Shown: piece by piece, positions 59,401-64,000 of the stretch | Position numbering within the stretch: position 1 is the stretch's first letter | Layout of the letters: the number at the start of each line of letters is the position of its first letter | Source: Symbiodinium natans | Lineage: Eukaryota; Sar; Dinophyceae; Suessiales; Symbiodiniaceae | Length of the DNA: 64,000 nucleotides | Assembly: GCA_905221605.1 (NCBI GenBank) | Contig: CAJNDS010002075.1 | Location: 114,832 to 178,831 of the forward strand | Direction: 5' to 3' | Notes under the pieces: model-generated | What the model was told of the DNA's origin: nothing | What the model saw: the letters and a program-made list of their open reading frames with translations, nothing else | The model's database searches: none | Program-made: the position numbers and the translations under genes

Positions 59401-60907
59401 GTAGGTCATTTGTTTGTATTTCCGTGTACGTGTGTGTCCTTGTTTTTTTGGTGACTCTGTTTTTGGTTTGCTCGCGACTTCACCTCCTTCAAGCAGCTCG
59501 CACCCTAAACCCTGAACCCTAAACTCTAAACCCTAAACCCTAAAACCCTAAACCCCAAACCCTCAGCAGATCTGACCCACAACCATCAACGTTTAGGGCC
59601 TTCAGCCCGAAAACCGCAACGCCTGAAGCGCTGCAGCCCCACCCAGACTAAGGGCCAAAGAATGCCCATAATGACCCTAAACCCTAAACCCTAAACCCGA
59701 AACCCTAAACCCTAAACCCATGAACTAAGGCGGGGGCATGCCGGCGCTGTAGTCGGAAGGCAGGGTAACCTCAATTCGGGCTCGTACTTCTCCAGCAAAG
59801 CAGATCTTAGGGCGTGTAGGGCTTTAACCGGGTTTAGGGTTTAGGGTTTGGGGTTTAAGCCTGCTTGCTTGCCCTAAACCCTTAATCCTAAACCCTAAGC
59901 CAAAGTTTTGTTTTGACATGTCCAAACAAGCCGGCGCACACAGCTCTGTCTCCGATCTCAATCTAGAAAGGCTTCACAAAGTAAGTTCGGAACCTAAACA
60001 CTGAACCCTAAGCCCGAAGCCCTGAGCCCTAAACCCTAAACCTTAAACCATGTCCTTGGAGGCTAGCGGCTAGCCCCCCCCCCCAAAAAAAAAAAACTAG
60101 CCGGAAAGCTACTACGATCGCTACCCATTCTTACTATTATGACTATTCAACCCCATTTTTGGCATTATTGCTGATAGTGTTACACTTAGGTAACAGCAGG
60201 TTTCAAACCCCGTAAAGCCCCCCAAAAAGCACAAGAAGCTCGACAAGAGGGCCCGCCAGCCAAAGCAAGTGTTTACGGTTTCGGGTGTTTTGGGTTTAGG
60301 GTTTCGGGTACCCAAGCCCACCCCAAAACGCAACTACCAAAACCACCAAAAGCTTGGCAAAACCCCGGACGCAAACCGATACCATGTCCATAAACCCTGA
60401 AATTGTAGACCCTGAACCATCTCTATGCATTGTAAACCCTAAACCCTAAACCCTGTGACCAAGCACGAAGACAATGCCGGGCTCCCGACTTTGGCCTTCA
60501 CCTTCTGCTTGGGCGTGCGCTCGCTGTGGCGGGCCTAGGGGGCCGCTGGGAAAGGTGTGGGGTTTGGGGTTTGGGGTTTGGGGTTTGGCGGTTCAGGGTT
60601 TAAGGTGCCTACCTTCTGTCAAGGTAGTTGCAAGGTGGCAAGTCCCTTGGTATGGGGGGTGGGGGGGGGGGGTGGAACCCTTGTAGTCCCCTTATATGCC
60701 TTTTGAAACCCAAGTGCCCATACTTCAGAACATGTTCGAGAAGGTGAAAGTCCAGAATTAGGGACCACACAATTTCCCTTAGAATCCCTAAGCCCCAAAC
60801 CTTAAGTCCCACTAAGGGTGGTGCCTAAACCCTACGCCCAAAACCCTAAGGTTGTGGGGGTTTGGGGTCCAAAACCAAACCCCTCAACCCTCAACCCTCA
60901 ACGCTAA

Positions 60908-60990
60908 AGCCTATATACCCTACATACCCTATATACCCTATATACCCTAGATACCCTATATGCCCTATACACCCTATATACCCTTTTTCC
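60908..60990 (+). repeat. CCCTATATAC array
   Basis: About eight units of the 10 bp word CCCTATATAC with single changes; it shares CCCTA with the telomeric unit but has a different period. Confidence 0.9.
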
Positions 60991-61042
60991 CCTATACCCT
61001 AAACCCGAAGTAGGTGGGGGAGGAGGGGTCCCTAAACCTCTT

Positions 61043-61162
61043 CTAGGCTGCCCAGTAACCAAGGCTTAAAAAGGGTGCCCTTTTTTGCTTAAAGGGGTTT
61101 ATAAGGGAACCTAAACCCCCCAAAAAGGGAATAAGGGCACTACTGGGCATCCTAGTCTTCAC
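61043..61162 (-). mobile_element. Family A introner as a GT-AG intron
   Basis: Sense GTGAAGACTAGGATGCCCAG … TGGGCAGCCTAG. Arms GGCTGCCCAGTAACC and GGGCACTACTGGGC with inner GGGTGCCCTTTT / AAAAAGGGAAT. Lies directly next to the exon 61163-61206. No telomeric units inside apart from CCTAAACC. Confidence 0.6.
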
Positions 61163-61206
61163 AATTCTGGGGCCATGGCGACTAGGAGCACGCAGATCAA
61201 ATCCGC
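61163..61206 (-). CDS. Candidate exon before an introner, hydrophobic
   Basis: Reads ADLICVLLVAMAPE on the minus strand between CCGGCCAG|G and TT|GTGAAG. The hydrophobic run could be part of a membrane segment or a core strand. It ends in phase 2 and the next exon was not fixed. Confidence 0.4.
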
Positions 61207-62095
61207 CTGGCCGGCTTCCAGGTTTCCGGGTTTAGGGTTTAGGGGGTTTAGGGGTTAGGGGTTTAGGGTTTAGGGTTTAGGGTTTAGGGGTTTAGGGCTT
61301 AGGGTTTAGGGTTTAGGGGTCTCGGGTTTAGGGTTTAGGGGTTTCGGGTTTAGGGTTTAATCATAGGGTTTAGTTTTTGGGCTTTTGTGGCTTAGATCAG
61401 GGGCACGGCGTTTAAACGGTCAAGCTTCAACGATTCCTGCACAAGACCCTCAACCCTCCTCCCTTCCCCGCCACCCCCCTCAAACCAACTTATAATAACA
61501 AAACCTTTTAAATAATTAGGTAGCGTGGATTCAATGTACTATTTATCTTAGAACACCATCTATACTAATTATATTTGGTGCTATATATTATGTGAAGTGC
61601 AACTACTGGCTACGTGGGCACAGCCCGAGGCTGGACACGCTAAAGCCTAAATACCGAACAACAACTCATGTAATACCTCCAACCACCCCCTAAAGCCTGC
61701 CCAAAACCCGGGGCTAGGACTCTAGACCCGACATACAATTTGAAAAGCCCAAAATGCCAAAAACCCTGAACGCCTGAAGCCCTTTAAAACAAAAACAGTA
61801 ACGTTCAAAACCTTGAGGGTTTAGGGTTTGGGGTTTAGGGCTTATTAGATACACCCACTGCGAAATCAGAGGCTATGCTGGGAGCAAGTGATATCAGGGA
61901 GAGGCCATCAACCATAAAGCCCCAAACAGATTCCTGAGGCCCAAACAGACACCGAAACTCACCCCAAGCGCAGAATACAAGGGTTCAGCGTTAAGCGTGT
62001 TTAGGCGTCGTGCTTTTAGGGTTTTGGTGGGTTTAGGAAGTACACCGTCAGAGGGAGCCCGCAGGGAGGAGGAGGCAAACCCCCAAAACCCTGTA

Positions 62096-62204
62096 GGGTT
62101 TAGGGTTTAGGGTTTAGGGTTTAGGGTTTAGGGTTTAGGGTTTAGGGTTTAGGGTTTAGGGTTTAGGGTTTAGGGTTTAGGGTTTAGGGTTTAGGGTTTA
62201 GGGT
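62096..62204 (+). repeat. TTTAGGG array
   Basis: About fifteen perfect units. Confidence 0.95.
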
Positions 62205-62335
62205 ACCCTGAACTCTAAGCTCCCAAGCCCGACCTGAACCTGAAGCCCGAAGTCAGATATGGCGCCTCCTCGCTGTCGCCCTCGGCCCCGGACTTGTCCA
62301 TATAAGACCTGGGTTAGGGTTTAGGGTTTAGGGTT

Positions 62336-62522
62336 TAGGGTTTAGGGTTCAGGGTTCAGGGTTCAGGGTTTAGGGTTTAGGGTTTAGGGTTTAGGGTTTA
62401 GGGTTTAGGGTTTAGGGTTTAGGGTTTAGGGTTTAGGGTTTAGGGTTTAGGGTTTAGGGTTTAGGGTTTAGGGTTTAGGGTTTAGGGTTTAGGGTTTAGG
62501 GTTTAGGGTTTAGGGTTTAGGG
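62336..62522 (+). repeat. TTTAGGG array with TTCAGGG block
   Basis: The longest clean array of the window, about twenty-five units, with three TTCAGGG units grouped near 62345-62368. The grouped variant again points to local copying. Confidence 0.95.
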
Positions 62523-63279
62523 ACCCTACGCCCCAAAAACCCTAAAACAAACCCTGAAAGGCCCGAAAGCACCCAACAACAATCCCTGAAGGCTTTTCTT
62601 GGAAGCTTCGGATGCTAAGCTTCGGGTTCAGGGCGCAGGGTTTCGGGGTTTTAGGGTTTAGGGTTTGGCGTTTAGGGTTTAGGGTTTAGGGTTTGGGGTT
62701 TAGGGTTTAGGGTTGGAGCTTCAGGTTTTAGGCTTTGGGGCTGAAGGGGTTGGGTTGTGGGTTGTGGGGAAGCGCACAAGACTCTAGGTAAACAGAGTCC
62801 AAGGTATGCCCGAAGTCCTGAGCCCCAAACCCGACATTCCGAATCCCCAGCCGCAAGTTTTGAACCCCAAACGCCGAATCCTTCAACCAGACCGGGGTGA
62901 GGATTAAGGTTTAAGGTGTAGGGTCTGGGTGAAACTACAGAGGTAGGGGAGCTGTAAGTACATAAGTGTTCAGCTGACAGCAGTTCCCGAACCCTAAACC
63001 CTAAACCCTAAATCCTAAACCTCGGAACCTCTCTATGCCTCACAGCGTTGCCAATATTTGAGCTCCTGTGGTCGGTAGGGCAGGACTTCCGCAAAATCGA
63101 AGCGTGAGGGTTGAGGGTTTAGGGCTTGGTGTTTAGGGTTCAGGCTGTGGGGTTTAGGGTTTAGGGTTTAGGGTTTAGGGTTTAGGGTTAAGGTTTAGGG
63201 TGTAAGGCAGAGCACCGAAGTTTGTTGAGCTTCTTCGGCATTCGGGCGCAGGGATTCCAAAGCCTTTAAGCCCTCAACC

Positions 63280-63406
63280 TATACTCCCCTTAGAACCTGA
63301 ATGCAAATGATATGTTTAACATCCTCTTGGGTTTAGGGTTTAGGGTTTAGGGTTTAGGGTTTAGGGTTTAGGATAAACGAAAAAATAATTCCCAAGGGGG
63401 GATATA
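63280..63406. mobile_element. Family E element with TTTAGGG insertion
   Basis: TATACTCCCCTTAGAACCTG … CCCAAGGGGGGATATA as in 2196-2291. Six TTTAGGG units interrupt it directly after TCCTCTTGGGTT, where the intact copy continues with CTATATGAAC. The junction uses the GGGTT that element and repeat share. Confidence 0.85.
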
Positions 63407-64000
63407 GCAACCGTTGAATCCACAGTCAGTCTTGCCGGGGTCCCGGCGCATCCGACAGACGACTCCGGGGTGTGGCGCACGACCTGCACATCAGTTTAGG
63501 GAGCTCAGGGCTGTGTAGGGTCTATGGTTTTGCAGGAAATTGCTTGGGGTAAGTGTTTGGAGTTTTGGGGTGGGTTTCGCGTGCGCCGCATCATACCCAT
63601 TTTCCGGTTTGCGCATCGTACCCATTTTCGGGTTTAGGGTTTAGGGTTTAGGGTTGAGGTGAAGGCTGTTGGGTCTCCGAAGCCCTAAGCCCAAACAAGC
63701 CCTAAAAGCCCTATAAGCCCTATACACCCCAGAAGCCCTAGAAGCCCTAGAAGCCCTAGAAACCCCAGAAGCCCTAAACCCTCAGCCCTAAAAGCCCGAA
63801 ACCCTAAAAAACCCTAAACCCTAATTACAAGCCCTGAAAATCTCAGATCTTCGGTCAGTTGCCGGCCTGTTGTCGTTGTCCTCGCCACCACCCTGCCGGG
63901 TTCATACAGCGCGCACAACTACCACTCCGCAAACCCTTAAGCCCTAAACCCAAACAACCCTAAACCCCAAACCCCAAACCCTAAGCCCTAAACCCCAACT

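Larger units (their letters stand above)
59401..61162. other. Degenerate repeats, one 10 bp array and an introner
   Basis: CCCTAAA words 59505-59720, unique sequence 59900-60420, TTTGGGG units 60555-60590, a diverged element near 60610-60800 that shares words with 12267-12440 (GTAGTTGCA, GGTCCCTT-TATGGG), and the CCCTATATAC array 60908-60990. The introner 61043-61162 closes the interval. Confidence 0.5.
61207..64000. repeat. TTTAGGG-rich end of window, no gene resolved
   Basis: Arrays at 61228-61350, 62096-62204, 62336-62522, 62650-62715, 63140-63190 and 63330-63372 (inside a family E element), and degenerate CCCTAGAAG units at 63720-63790. An AT-rich unique piece at 61480-61620 has no coding signs. 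Spacers 62220-62310 and 63420-63500 are GC-rich and open on the minus strand for short stretches, but no splice pair was fixed. Confidence 0.6.

Noticed and set aside
1-64000. Plant origin because of the TTTAGGG unit
   Set aside because: The unit is shared by plants and dinoflagellates; the RCC1/HERC repeat gene, GC-AG introners and GC-rich micro-exons fit a dinoflagellate better. Not proven from this window alone.
1-64000. Dinoflagellate spliced-leader relics (TTTTGGCTCAAG)
   Set aside because: Looked for on both strands by eye; only partial chance matches such as GCTTTTTGGCTCC near 28629, inside a family B element.
1-64000. CRISPR-like array from regularly spaced repeats
   Set aside because: Repeat units are 7-10 bp in head-to-tail arrays without unique spacers of constant length.
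1-64000. Assembly artefact from mis-joined telomeric reads
   Set aside because: Insertions lie inside elements and introns whose two sides belong together (frame and element continuity preserved), which random mis-joins would not give. Array lengths themselves may still be inaccurate.

Overview
This window looks like nuclear DNA of a dinoflagellate, probably of the Symbiodiniaceae/Suessiales type. This is inferred from four things. (i) Arabidopsis-type telomeric repeats (TTTAGGG / CCCTAAA) and their variants occur throughout the window. (ii) There is a gene built of RCC1/HERC-like repeats of the kind abundant in dinoflagellates. (iii) Introns use GT-AG and GC-AG ends, often as AG|G. (iv) Short inverted-repeat 'introner-like' elements interrupt coding sequence exactly at splice junctions. 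No rRNA, tRNA, CRISPR array or spliced-leader sequence was seen.

Long-ORF calling nearly fails here because coding sequence is split into exons of about 35-180 bp. The best-resolved gene is on the minus strand at 26478-29014, a ten-repeat RCC1/HERC-like protein of about 438 residues. Its eight exons join in one open frame when seven introns are removed, and several of those introns are inverted-repeat elements whose relatives lie elsewhere in the window. Other exons supported by open frame, splice signals and, in places, matching phase are mostly on the minus strand: a WD40-like gene (12660 down to 10386), two exons resembling the phosphatase-like domain of PPIP5K/Vip1 (51872-50363), a 3' gene end split by a purely telomeric intron (50240-49884), a second such pair (54766-54416), a Lys/Glu-rich pair (42559-40977), a possible KptA/Tpt1 fragment (19655-19474) and many single orphan exons. 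One terminal exon lies on the plus strand (10119-10335), tail-to-tail with the WD40-like gene.

Between exons lie (a) arrays of TTTAGGG and variants (CCCTAGA, CCCTAAG, CCCCTAAA, CCCCAAAA, GGGGTTTGTT), (b) at least ten families of about 80-290 bp repeats, most with terminal inverted repeats, several carrying telomeric repeats inserted inside them, (c) G/C homopolymer runs and AT microsatellites. In the sense direction many introns begin with GTTTAGGG and end with CCCTAAA-type repeats, so telomeric repeats supply the splice donor. Two short introns (173 and 56 bp) are made almost wholly of telomeric repeats.

The main result is that telomere-like repeats and inverted-repeat introners appear to be the material from which introns in this region are made. 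All exon boundaries are read by eye; RNA data would settle them.
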